Notes under the pieces: generated by a model | Databases searched by the model: none | What the model was told of the DNA's origin: nothing | Seen by the model: the letters and a program-made list of their open reading frames with translations, nothing else | Translations under genes and position numbers: made by a program | Part shown: in pieces, positions 1 to 5,247 of the stretch | Numbering within the stretch: position 1 is the stretch's first letter | How the letters are laid out: each line of letters begins with the position of its first letter | Source: an uncultured Opitutia bacterium | Lineage (GTDB): Bacteria > Verrucomicrobiota > Verrucomicrobiia > Opitutales > UBA953 | Length of the DNA stretch: 5,247 nt | Direction: 5' to 3' | NCBI GenBank assembly: GCA_903895475.1 | Contig: CAITUF010000196.1 | Location: forward strand, 1-5,247

Positions 1-981
1 AAGGGACGTGACTTCGCGACCAAGCACGGCATCGCCTTCGCGGAGACGCACGAGGCGCTCCTAGCCAATCCGGACGTGGACATCGTCTGCCTCTGCACGC
101 CGAGCGGCGATCACCTCGACCCTGCCCTCGCCTGCGCCCAGGCCGGCAAGCACGTGGTCGTCGAAAAGCCGCTCGAGGTCACCCTCGCCCGCTGCGACGC
201 ACTCACTCCCGCCTGCGCCCAGGCCGGCGTGACGGTCGCCGGCATCCTGCCCCGACGCTTCGGTTCCGGCGCGGTCGCGCTCAAGGCCGCTCTCGAAGCG
301 GGTCGCTTCGGCAAACTCACCCTCGCCGGCGCGCTCATCCCTTGGTGGCGCACGCAGGCCTATTATGATTCCGCGGCCTGGCGCGGCACGTTCGCCCTCG
401 ATGGCGGCGGCGCGGTGATGAATCAAGGTATCCACACGATCGATCTCCTGCTCTGGTTCCTCGGCGCACCCAAGCGCGTGTCCGCCACCGCCGGCCTCGT
501 CGCCCACGATGGCATCGAAGTCGAGGACATCGCGGCGGGCTGGATTGAATTCGCCAACGGCTGCCGCGCGACGCTCGCCAGTTCCACCGCCTGCTGGTCC
601 GCCACGGGCTTCCCCGCCGAGATCCGCATCCACGGCACGACGGGCGCCGCCGTACTTCGCGACGACAAGCTCACCGCCTTCGAATTCGAAAAGTCCCTGC
701 CCTCTGATGCCGCGATCATTGCCCCAGCCACCGAAGGCGGTGGTGCGGGCGCCAATGATCCGAAAGCCATCGGCCACGCCTGGCATCGCTCTAACCTCGA
801 GGAAGCCATCGCGGCTATCAGCGCCGGCAAGCAGCCGGCCGTCAACGGCGCCGAAGGCCGCAAGGCCGTGGAGCTCATCTTAGCCCTCTATCAGTCTACT
901 CAGAACGGCGGAGCCCCGGTGGAGCTTGCGTTAACGGAGGACCCAATTCTCCTTAAGCATGCCGTGAAGAAATCTCTGTGA
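1..981 (+). CDS. Gfo/Idh/MocA family oxidoreductase, 5' partial
   Basis: The frame is open from base 1 to TGA at 979-981, giving 326 residues. About 40 N-terminal residues, including the Rossmann GxGxxG loop, should lie upstream of the window. A GTG at 76 falls inside the conserved 'NPDVDIVCLCTPSGDH' strand, so it is not the true start. Visible family marks are the EKP motif (fragment residues 55-57; the Lys is a catalytic or cofactor-contact residue in this family), then the C-terminal alpha/beta domain with 'YYDSAAWRGTF' and 'DGGGAVMNQGIHTIDLLLW' (about residues 122-152), whose His is the usual catalytic base. Known members are cytoplasmic NAD(P)-dependent dehydrogenases of sugars, inositols or nucleotide sugars. 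The substrate cannot be read from sequence. The neighbouring glycan genes make a sugar or UDP-sugar substrate plausible, but this gene converges on them and is not in their operon. GC drops somewhat over the last 80 bases. Confidence 0.93.
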   Translation, partial: KGRDFATKHGIAFAETHEALLANPDVDIVCLCTPSGDHLDPALACAQAGKHVVVEKPLEVTLARCDALTPACAQAGVTVAGILPRRFGSGAVALKAALEAGRFGKLTLAGALIPWWRTQAYYDSAAWRGTFALDGGGAVMNQGIHTIDLLLWFLGAPKRVSATAGLVAHDGIEVEDIAAGWIEFANGCRATLASSTACWSATGFPAEIRIHGTTGAAVLRDDKLTAFEFEKSLPSDAAIIAPATEGGGAGANDPKAIGHAWHRSNLEEAIAAISAGKQPAVNGAEGRKAVELILALYQSTQNGGAPVELALTEDPILLKHAVKKSL

Positions 982-1001
982 TTTGAGCGTCGGTACGGAG
1001 C

Positions 1002-1772
1002 TCAGACTCGGACATACCAGTCGTCGAACTCCGAAAGACCTTCGTATTTACGGACGTAGCCTGCAGCCTTGAGTAGCGCATGAATTTTCTCACGAGCCGA
1101 AGTAAAATTATGCTCACAGGTGATCGTCTTAAAGGGGTACTTTGCGAAGTCGACGCTTTGGAGAATTTCGAACTCGCTTCCTTCGGTATCGATCGAGAGG
1201 TAATCCAGCTCCGCCGGAGCATGGTGTCGGACCAGCAGGTCGCCGAGTGAGACCGTCTTCACCCGATAGCGCTTGGACGACTCTCTCGCCTTGGCATGTC
1301 CATCGACGTTTTGAAAGCCGGCGAGCGTGCCGAGCTCTGGTTGAGCCGACTCCAAAAATTCCAGCTGGTCGCCAGTCGATTTCCAGACGCAATCTTCCTC
1401 AATGATGCAGCTGCGGTTCGCAGATAACGCAGCGTGCCAGCACCTTGCAGGCTCGGCAAGGATGCCTTTCCACCCGAAATGCTTCTCGAGTAGCCACGTG
1501 TTGCTCAGCTCCTTGCCGCTGGCGGCGCCGAATTCTACGAAAAAGCCGCCGCGTTTCAAACCAAGTTCGGAAAGCACGAAGAAGTCCTGTCGCAGCTGCG
1601 CCTGAGAGTGCGGAACCATTTTTAGGAGCTCGGTGACATGGGCCGGGGGCATCGAGGCCAGGAACTCTAAGCAACGGCCATGGGCGGCGGCGGCGTTGAG
1701 GCTGGCCAGCGAACTACTCCTGACCACTGAATAACCCATTCGGCGGAGGATACGTGAGAAGATGCGCTTCAT
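1002..1772 (-). CDS. FkbM family SAM-dependent methyltransferase
   Basis: The protein has 256 residues, a normal length for FkbM-type methyltransferases, with ATG at 1772 and TGA at 1004-1002. Family marks in order are 'QLRQDFFVLSELG' (59-71), the SAM-binding strand-loop 'FFVEFGAASG' (77-86), 'SNTWLLEKHFGWKGILAEP' (90-108) with the acidic residue that normally holds the SAM ribose, 'VKTVSLGDLL' (171-180), and the signature 'DYLSIDTEGSEFEIL' (190-204). No signal peptide is visible, so it is probably cytoplasmic. Known relatives O-methylate sugars or polyketides. Here the preceding sugar-lipid transferase suggests a glycan hydroxyl as acceptor, which is inference. It starts 8 bp after the transferase stop and is the last gene of the unit. 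I see no strong Shine-Dalgarno, so coupling to the upstream gene is likely. Hand counts of seven 60-base lines give about 56% GC against about 65-68% in neighbours, which hints at a separate origin. Confidence 0.93.
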   Translation of the reverse strand: MKRIFSRILRRMGYSVVRSSSLASLNAAAAHGRCLEFLASMPPAHVTELLKMVPHSQAQLRQDFFVLSELGLKRGGFFVEFGAASGKELSNTWLLEKHFGWKGILAEPARCWHAALSANRSCIIEEDCVWKSTGDQLEFLESAQPELGTLAGFQNVDGHAKARESSKRYRVKTVSLGDLLVRHHAPAELDYLSIDTEGSEFEILQSVDFAKYPFKTITCEHNFTSAREKIHALLKAAGYVRKYEGLSEFDDWYVRV

Positions 1773-1780
1773 AAAAAGGT

Positions 1781-2377
1781 TCAGAGGTTCGTACCGCGGA
1801 ACTCCTCCATCGTCGCGGCCTTGTCCGAATTGATCCCGGTCCGGGCGAAGACCTTAAAGAAAGTCATGACGACAATCTTCATATCGAGCCAGAAGGTTCG
1901 ATGGTCGACATACCAGACATCGAGGGCGAACTTCTCCTCCCAGCTGAGCAAGTTGCGGCCGTTGACCTGAGCCCAGCCGGTAACACCGGGCTTAACCTCC
2001 ATGCGCCGGGTCTGGAAAGGGCTGTAGCGCGATACGTAGCGCATAAGCAGCGGACGCGGGCCGACGACGCTCATGTCGCCGAGTAGCACATTCCACATCT
2101 CGGGGAACTCATCGAGGGTGGAGGACCGCAGGAACTTGCCGAACGGGGTCAGGCGCTGCTCGTCGGGCAGCAGTTCGCCGTCAGGGCCGCGTTCATCGGT
2201 CATGGTGCGGAACTTAACCATGCGGAACGGGCGGGCACGCAGACCGGGGCGTTCCTGGATGAACAATACCGGCGAACCGAGCTTCAGGCGCACGAGGATC
2301 GCGACGACGAGCAGAAGCGGCGCGAAGCCGATGAGCCAGCCCGCCGAGAAGACGATATCGAACGCGCGCTTGAGCAT
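1781..2377 (-). CDS. PglC-like bacterial sugar transferase (undecaprenyl-phosphate phosphoglycosyl transferase)
   Basis: The protein has 198 residues, the size of the minimal PglC-type monotopic phosphoglycosyl transferases (C. jejuni PglC is about 200), so it lacks the long multi-span N-terminus of WcaJ/WbaP. Residues 1-10 'MLKRAFDIVF' and one hydrophobic stretch (about 11-30) with Pro20 fit the re-entrant membrane helix-break-helix. Core motifs are 'FIQERPG' (39-45), 'KFRTMTDE' (55-62), the catalytic Asp-Glu pair in 'LDEFPEMWNVLLGDMSVVGPRP' (Asp89-Glu90; GPRP 106-109), 'PGVTGWAQVNGRN' (130-142) and the tail 'TMEEFRGTN'. Known members move a sugar-1-phosphate from a UDP-sugar to undecaprenyl phosphate at the inner membrane face, starting O-antigen, capsule, exopolysaccharide or protein glycan synthesis. 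Which sugar is used cannot be told; diNAcBac, GalNAc and Gal are all precedented. Its ATG shares one base with the upstream TGA (TGATG), and there is no clear ribosome binding site, which suggests translational coupling. Confidence 0.95.
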   Translation of the reverse strand: MLKRAFDIVFSAGWLIGFAPLLLVVAILVRLKLGSPVLFIQERPGLRARPFRMVKFRTMTDERGPDGELLPDEQRLTPFGKFLRSSTLDEFPEMWNVLLGDMSVVGPRPLLMRYVSRYSPFQTRRMEVKPGVTGWAQVNGRNLLSWEEKFALDVWYVDHRTFWLDMKIVVMTFFKVFARTGINSDKAATMEEFRGTNL

Positions 2378-4701
2378 CAGCGGCCCGAAGAAGCAGGAAG
2401 GTCGATCAGCTGCACGGTGGCCTCTTGGATGAACGCGCCGCCGGTGAAGGCGATTTCATATTCGAGCGCGGTCGCCCAAGCCGGCGTCATCGCGGGGACG
2501 ACGGTCTGGCGCGCATGACAGACCTGGGTGATTTCGGACGAACGTCCGTCTCCTTTGAAGCGTAGGGTCACGCTCACCTGCATTTCAGCGACGTTGAGGC
2601 GTTCGGCCCAGGTCCAGAGCTGCAGGCGAACGAGCTGACCAGCGCGGAGGGCGGCCGGGACGACGACGGGCCCGAGCTTTCCGGCTGGTGCAATTAAGCG
2701 AAGACCAGCGGGCAAGCGATCCACTTTATTTTTGGCATGCGGAGCCAGGTCGAGAGCGTCCTTGTCGTCGGGCGAAGAGAAGTCGTGGCGATGGGCAACG
2801 GGGGCTTCGGACTGCTGGGCGACGCGATAAGCGAGCCAACCCTTAGGCATGTCGGTCTCGGCCCAAGCTTCGAGCGGAGCGGGATCGCCTTCAACGAGAT
2901 AACGCTCCGACCACTGCGTGCGCGGGTTCTCGGCCGGGAAGGTGCTCCAGCGAACCGGCTGGCCGTAAGTACCCCAGACGCGATTGAAGGCGGACTCCTT
3001 AGCCGCATACGCGGACTCGACCGCGGTGAGATGGCGAAGGGCCGCGAGGCGTGCGCTGTAATCGGGCACGATCTGACGAGCCTGCACAGCTTCACGGTAA
3101 CCGAGATAGAGCGCCCAGGTGTCGGCAAACTGCTGGAGGCGCCAGGCTTGGCGGCGAAGGCTGGGAGTCTGCCTCACGGCCAAGATCTGCGCGTCCTGCG
3201 CCGAACGGATAGCGGCGGAGATCTCCGCGACTTCGCCTGCGGAAAGGACAAGAGCCCCGCGCTGGTCACGGAAATGGCGGAGGAAGGCATCCTTGCCCCC
3301 CATCTGCGCATCGCGGCGCCAGCCGGACTCGATGTGTGTATACGCTTCGAGCATCGGCGCGGCGGCGGGTCCGTAGGCGGCGTCGAACCACTTCTGAAGG
3401 AGCGCACCCGCGTCGGCGTTCTTGTTCTCGAGCAGCTTCGCGGCCAGCCAGAGCTTCGGGGCGTCGAAGGCCCAGAGCGGATAGGCTTCGGCATACCAGC
3501 CAGTCGCACCAGCGGTGTGCGTGGCCCGAATGGAGGCGGTGAGTGCGGTGAAGTTGACCCGCGGTGAGGCGACGTCGGCGCCGTAAAGGTAGTCATAGAC
3601 GCCGAGGCGCTTCACGCCGGACTTCGCCCAGGCGGCGAGATTAGCGCGATCCTGCGCGACGAATTCTGGGGAGCCGTAGCCGATACGCTCCGCGCACACC
3701 CATGGGAAGATTTCGGGGCGCAGCTTAATCGTCGGTGCCCGCAGCGTCTGCATGTAAGCGAGCGCGCCGATGGCGTGGCTCTTACCATCGTTGTCGCCGC
3801 CTGGAGCCCAGACGGAGTCGGCAACCTCGTTTAAGAAGCCGAAGACGTAATCGGTGCGGACCGGACGATCGCGGAACCAGCCCTCAGAGGGCGCACTGTC
3901 GTCGAACTTGAAGGTGTCGTTGACGCCCATTGCGACGGAGAATGCTTCCGGATTCTTGCGGAAGAACTCGCGGGCATAGCGGGCGCCGATCTCCGGGGCG
4001 CGAGGATTATCGAGGTGCGGATTAGGGTCTAGGGCGTTGCCCTTCGGTTCGACGGGCTTGCCGCCCACCAGCGGGAAGAGCATCGGCTCCTCCTGCCAGA
4101 CCTTCCGATCGAAGACGCGGTAGAGGCCGTGGGAGAATTCCGGCGTGCGCCCATAGCCGATGGAGAACGCCCAGTCGGAGGATAATTCGTTCAGGCCGCT
4201 TAGCTGACGCCAACGGAAGTCGGGCGCAAATTCGTCAGGCAGCGGGAAGCCCACCTGATAGCGTGGCTTCCATTCGGCGCCCTGTTCTCCTGGGAAGGCG
4301 AAGAAGATGCCAAGGTGCTGTTCGCAGAAACGCCCGACCGCAATGCGCGTGGCGGCGGGATTATTACCGACGAGGTAGACTGACTGCCCGACGACTGCGC
4401 GGCGGGCGGTATCGCCTTCGGCGACGGGTGCGGAGATGCCGGCGAACTTTGCGCCGACGGTCTTGCCGAGATAGATGGCGAGCTCGGGCCCGCGGATGCC
4501 TTTGGTCTCGTGCTGGATCGCCGGGCGGACGCCGGAGACGCGTTCGCACCAATCGGCGAGCGTGCGGGCGGCGTGTAATTCATCGAGCTCGGGTTCGACC
4601 GGAAGGACGATCGGCGCCCAAGCGCCGGCGTCGAATAATCCGCCGGCGCGAGCGATGACGGAGAGGAGGAGGAAGCAGATCAGTGCCAGGGGGCGGGGCA
4701 T
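2377..4701 (-). CDS. Secreted DUF4838 / alpha-glucuronidase-like multidomain protein
   Basis: The protein has 774 residues. Residues 1-19 form a signal peptide with a hydrophobic core and an 'ARA' cleavage site, so the protein is exported; no lipobox Cys or later membrane span is seen. Residues about 25-155 resemble the N-terminal domain of GH67 alpha-glucuronidases ('ARTLADWCERVSG', 'LAIYLGKT', 'RFCEQHLGIFFAFPGEQ'). Residues about 160-480 look like the DUF4838 barrel: 'DFRWRQLSG' (161-169), 'NPEAFSVAMGVNDTFKFDD', 'WVCAERIGYG' (334-343), 'GVYDYLYG' (367-374), 'GWYAEAYPLW' (401-410) and 'LWLAAKLLENKNADAGALL'. Glu338, Asp370 and Glu405 are possible active-site acids, but this is a guess. A helical segment (about 485-575) follows, then a beta-rich tail (about 600-774) that may bind carbohydrate. 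Substrate and activity are unknown for the family. It is the first gene of the leftward unit and ends overlapping the sugar transferase start, so a role on the same polysaccharide is inferred. No Shine-Dalgarno precedes the ATG, and the start is chosen because the signal peptide begins there. Confidence 0.88.
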   Translation of the reverse strand: MPRPLALICFLLLSVIARAGGLFDAGAWAPIVLPVEPELDELHAARTLADWCERVSGVRPAIQHETKGIRGPELAIYLGKTVGAKFAGISAPVAEGDTARRAVVGQSVYLVGNNPAATRIAVGRFCEQHLGIFFAFPGEQGAEWKPRYQVGFPLPDEFAPDFRWRQLSGLNELSSDWAFSIGYGRTPEFSHGLYRVFDRKVWQEEPMLFPLVGGKPVEPKGNALDPNPHLDNPRAPEIGARYAREFFRKNPEAFSVAMGVNDTFKFDDSAPSEGWFRDRPVRTDYVFGFLNEVADSVWAPGGDNDGKSHAIGALAYMQTLRAPTIKLRPEIFPWVCAERIGYGSPEFVAQDRANLAAWAKSGVKRLGVYDYLYGADVASPRVNFTALTASIRATHTAGATGWYAEAYPLWAFDAPKLWLAAKLLENKNADAGALLQKWFDAAYGPAAAPMLEAYTHIESGWRRDAQMGGKDAFLRHFRDQRGALVLSAGEVAEISAAIRSAQDAQILAVRQTPSLRRQAWRLQQFADTWALYLGYREAVQARQIVPDYSARLAALRHLTAVESAYAAKESAFNRVWGTYGQPVRWSTFPAENPRTQWSERYLVEGDPAPLEAWAETDMPKGWLAYRVAQQSEAPVAHRHDFSSPDDKDALDLAPHAKNKVDRLPAGLRLIAPAGKLGPVVVPAALRAGQLVRLQLWTWAERLNVAEMQVSVTLRFKGDGRSSEITQVCHARQTVVPAMTPAWATALEYEIAFTGGAFIQEATVQLIDLPASSGR

Positions 4702-4707
4702 GGGGTG

Positions 4708-4737
4708 AAACTAGGGGGCAAGTGGGTTCGGGGGCAA
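4708..4737 (-). promoter_or_regulatory. Weak candidate promoter for the DUF4838 operon, possibly leaderless
   Basis: On the minus strand TTGCCC (4737-4732) and TAGTTT (4713-4708) are 18 bp apart. The latter ends 6 bp before the ATG at 4701, so a transcript from it would start at or next to the start codon. This agrees with the absence of a Shine-Dalgarno. The -10 matches the sigma-70 consensus at only 3 of 6 positions, and both boxes overlap the octamer-period repeat, so chance is a real possibility. Confidence 0.2.
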
Positions 4738-4745
4738 GGGGACAT
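4714..4745. repeat. Degenerate octamer tandem array, GGGGGCAA type
   Basis: Four consecutive 8-bp units can be laid out from 4714. Units 1 and 3 are identical (GGGGGCAA), unit 2 is GTGGGTTC and unit 4 is GGGGACAT. The 9-mer GGGGGCAAG occurs exactly twice, 16 bp apart (4714 and 4730). The array starts 12 bp from the DUF4838 start codon, so it covers the likely promoter. Confidence 0.5.
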
Positions 4746-4753
4746 GACTAACT

Positions 4754-4777
4754 AGAGGCCCGGAGGCCCAGAGGCTC
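4754..4777. repeat. Octamer tandem array, AGAGGCCC type
   Basis: Three head-to-tail 8-bp units read AGAGGCCC, GGAGGCCC and AGAGGCTC, each differing from the consensus by at most one base. The unit differs from those of the arrays on either side although the period is the same. Confidence 0.65.
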
Positions 4778-4802
4778 GGTTGAACAGAAAGAGGCAACGT
4801 GA

Positions 4803-4834
4803 GTTGACCCGTTGACCAGTGGGCCAGTTGGCCA
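4803..4834. repeat. Octamer tandem array, GTTGaCCA type
   Basis: Four head-to-tail 8-bp units read GTTGACCC, GTTGACCA, GTGGGCCA and GTTGGCCA. Six of the eight columns are invariant or have a single deviation. This is the longest and clearest of the three octamer arrays. Confidence 0.7.
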
Positions 4835-4850
4835 GGGATGCAATGGGTAG

Positions 4851-4871
4851 GGACAGCACCACGTGCTGTCC
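4851..4871. repeat. Perfect 9-bp-arm palindrome (REP-like)
   Basis: GGACAGCAC (4851-4859) and its exact reverse complement GTGCTGTCC (4863-4871) flank a 3-base CAC centre. The flanking TA on both sides could extend the stem with one bulged G. No T-run follows on either strand, so it does not look like a Rho-independent terminator. Size and form fit a REP-like dispersed element or a dimer-protein binding site, but copy number cannot be judged from one window. Confidence 0.65.
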
Positions 4872-4886
4872 TAAGTGCACTCGTTC

Positions 4887-5031
4887 CAGGTGGCGGGTGA
4901 CAGCCCCCAGGGCATCGGCCTTTCGGGTGTCAGCTGTTCAGCCTTCGGCAGCCGGCTCCGGGTTCCCGCGGCTGATGGCCGAAAAGCCGAAACCTGAATC
5001 CCTGATGCCCGCGGCCGTCACCTGTCACCTG
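4887..5031. repeat. Imperfect long foldback (inverted repeat), about 145 bp
   Basis: Nested complementary blocks run inward: CAGGTG 4887-4892 with CACCTG 5026-5031; GGTGAC 4896-4901 with GTCACC 5017-5022; GGCAT 4911-4915 with ATGCC 5005-5009; 4916-4926 with 4979-4989 (10 of 11 pairs); and CAGCCG 4949-4954 with CGGCTG 4969-4974, capped by GGG-TT-CCC (4960-4967). The right arm ends in two tandem GTCACCT heptamers (5017-5030). The arms are co-linear with short internal loops, as in a MITE-like foldback or a structured RNA. No target-site duplication is evident. Confidence 0.5.
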
Positions 5032-5073
5032 AAAATGTCTTTTCCTTGGGCGGAGTCGGGACCGCGTCACGAC

Positions 5074-5134
5074 AGTGCTGTATCAGGTAGGGCCTCTTCC
5101 GGCTTGATGCCGTATTACGGTAATACAGCATTAC
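5074..5134. promoter_or_regulatory. Putative operator palindromes before the AbrB-type gene
   Basis: The core is GTATTAC-G-GTAATAC (5112-5126), a perfect 7-bp-arm palindrome ending 11 bp before the ATG at 5138. A third half-site, ATTAC at 5130-5134, lies 16 bp from the first (5114-5118) and forms a second inverted pair with GTAAT 5120-5124. Further out, TGCTGTAT (5076-5083) is the exact reverse complement of ATACAGCA (5123-5130). AT-rich repeated half-sites next to an antitoxin start are typical of autoregulated toxin-antitoxin operons. Binding by this protein is inferred. Confidence 0.45.
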
Positions 5135-5137
5135 TGC

Positions 5138-5247
5138 ATGACCTATACTCTCGCCGTCAGTAAGCGTGGCACGCTCACACTACCCCCGGAACTCCGGCGT
5201 CGCCTTAAGCTAGACCAAGTCAGCTCTCCGCTCGTCATCGTCGAAGA
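5138..5247 (+). CDS. AbrB/SpoVT (MazE-like) DNA-binding protein, 3' partial, probable antitoxin
   Basis: ATG at 5138 opens a frame that runs off the window after 36 codons. The translation contains 'SKRGTLTLPPELRRRLKL' (residues 8-25) followed by 'VSSPLVIVE', the standard swapped-hairpin AbrB fold pattern (rG.vtlP.elR..L.l...v.v). An in-frame TGA at 5105-5107 with no other ATG, GTG or TTG between makes this the only sensible start. No Shine-Dalgarno is visible, so a leaderless or weakly initiated transcript is possible. Proteins this short with this domain are usually antitoxins paired with a MazF- or PIN-type (VapC) toxin, or transition regulators. The partner gene would lie to the right, outside the window. 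A palindrome cluster directly upstream (5112-5134) fits autorepression. The domain call is solid, but the antitoxin role is inference. Confidence 0.82.
   Translation, partial: MTYTLAVSKRGTLTLPPELRRRLKLDQVSSPLVIVE

Larger units (their letters stand above)
4702..5137. other. 436-bp divergent intergenic region, no convincing gene
   Basis: This region separates the leftward DUF4838 gene from the rightward AbrB-type gene, so it should hold promoters for both. I find no plausible protein gene in it. From left to right it holds three octamer-period arrays (4714-4745, 4754-4777, 4803-4834), a perfect palindrome (4851-4871), an imperfect foldback (4887-5031) and an operator-like palindrome group (5074-5134). 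No T-tract terminator, tRNA or known riboswitch is recognisable. Confidence 0.8.

Noticed and set aside
61..786. 241-codon open frame on the minus strand opposite the dehydrogenase
   Set aside because: The frame opposite is a clear Gfo/Idh/MocA protein with all motifs. This one is Gly/Ala/Glu-rich low-complexity translation typical of antisense shadows in GC-rich genes.
76..981. GTG at 76 as the start of the dehydrogenase
   Set aside because: The frame is open to base 1, and the upstream residues (including 'FATKHGIAFAETHEALLANP') match the expected Rossmann region. The gene is therefore truncated by the window and does not start at 76.
982..1006. Possible bidirectional terminator between the convergent genes
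   Set aside because: A 7-bp stem with one G-T pair (982-988 with 1000-1006) and an 11-base loop can be drawn, but it overlaps the end of the methyltransferase gene and neither strand has a T-tract after it.
2737..3567. 276-codon open frame on the + strand opposite the DUF4838 gene
   Set aside because: The translation has no domain pattern and follows from GC-rich codon bias on the real minus-strand gene.
4851..5031. CRISPR array or tRNA/riboswitch in the repeat-rich spacer
   Set aside because: There are no regularly spaced identical repeats of 25-40 bp, no cloverleaf and no recognisable aptamer motif. The repeats are octamers and inverted arms.
4819..5163. Open frame of 114 codons on the + strand through the intergenic region
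   Set aside because: It begins at GTG inside an octamer array, runs through the palindrome and foldback, overlaps the AbrB-type gene in another frame, and its translation has no recognisable domain. It is best explained by few stops in GC-rich repeats.

Overview
The window looks like a chromosomal segment of a GC-rich, Gram-negative-type bacterium. A verrucomicrobial, Opitutaceae-like host is my best guess. That guess rests on the DUF4838-type secreted glycoside-hydrolase-like protein, the Gfo/Idh/MocA subtype, GC near 65% in most genes, and long intergenic DNA full of short repeats. It is inference from family knowledge and not proven by any marker gene here.

Layout. Bases 1-981 (+) hold the 3' nine-tenths of a Gfo/Idh/MocA NAD(P)-dependent sugar dehydrogenase whose start lies before the window. 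It converges, across 20 bp, on a three-gene leftward unit. In transcription order that unit is a secreted 774-aa DUF4838 / alpha-glucuronidase-like protein (4701-2377), a PglC-type small phosphoglycosyl transferase (2377-1781) and an FkbM-family methyltransferase (1772-1002). The first two genes share one base in a TGATG stop-start, and the gap between the second and third is 8 bp, so co-transcription and translational coupling are likely.

Bases 4702-5137 carry no convincing gene but are dense in structure. They hold three arrays with an 8-bp period and different unit sequences, a perfect 9-bp-arm palindrome, and an imperfect foldback of about 145 bp. Next to the following gene lies an AT-rich palindrome cluster that looks like an operator. 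At the right edge (5138 onward, +) begins an AbrB/SpoVT-type (MazE-like) DNA-binding protein, cut off by the window end. By analogy it is probably the antitoxin of a toxin-antitoxin pair.

How the genes may work together: the phosphoglycosyl transferase would load the first sugar-phosphate onto undecaprenyl phosphate, the FkbM protein would O-methylate a sugar of that glycan, and the exported DUF4838 protein would bind or trim a polysaccharide outside the cytoplasm. The convergent dehydrogenase could supply a modified sugar. The most unusual points are the tight coupling of a DUF4838 protein to a glycan-initiating enzyme, and the structured, octamer-rich intergenic region.
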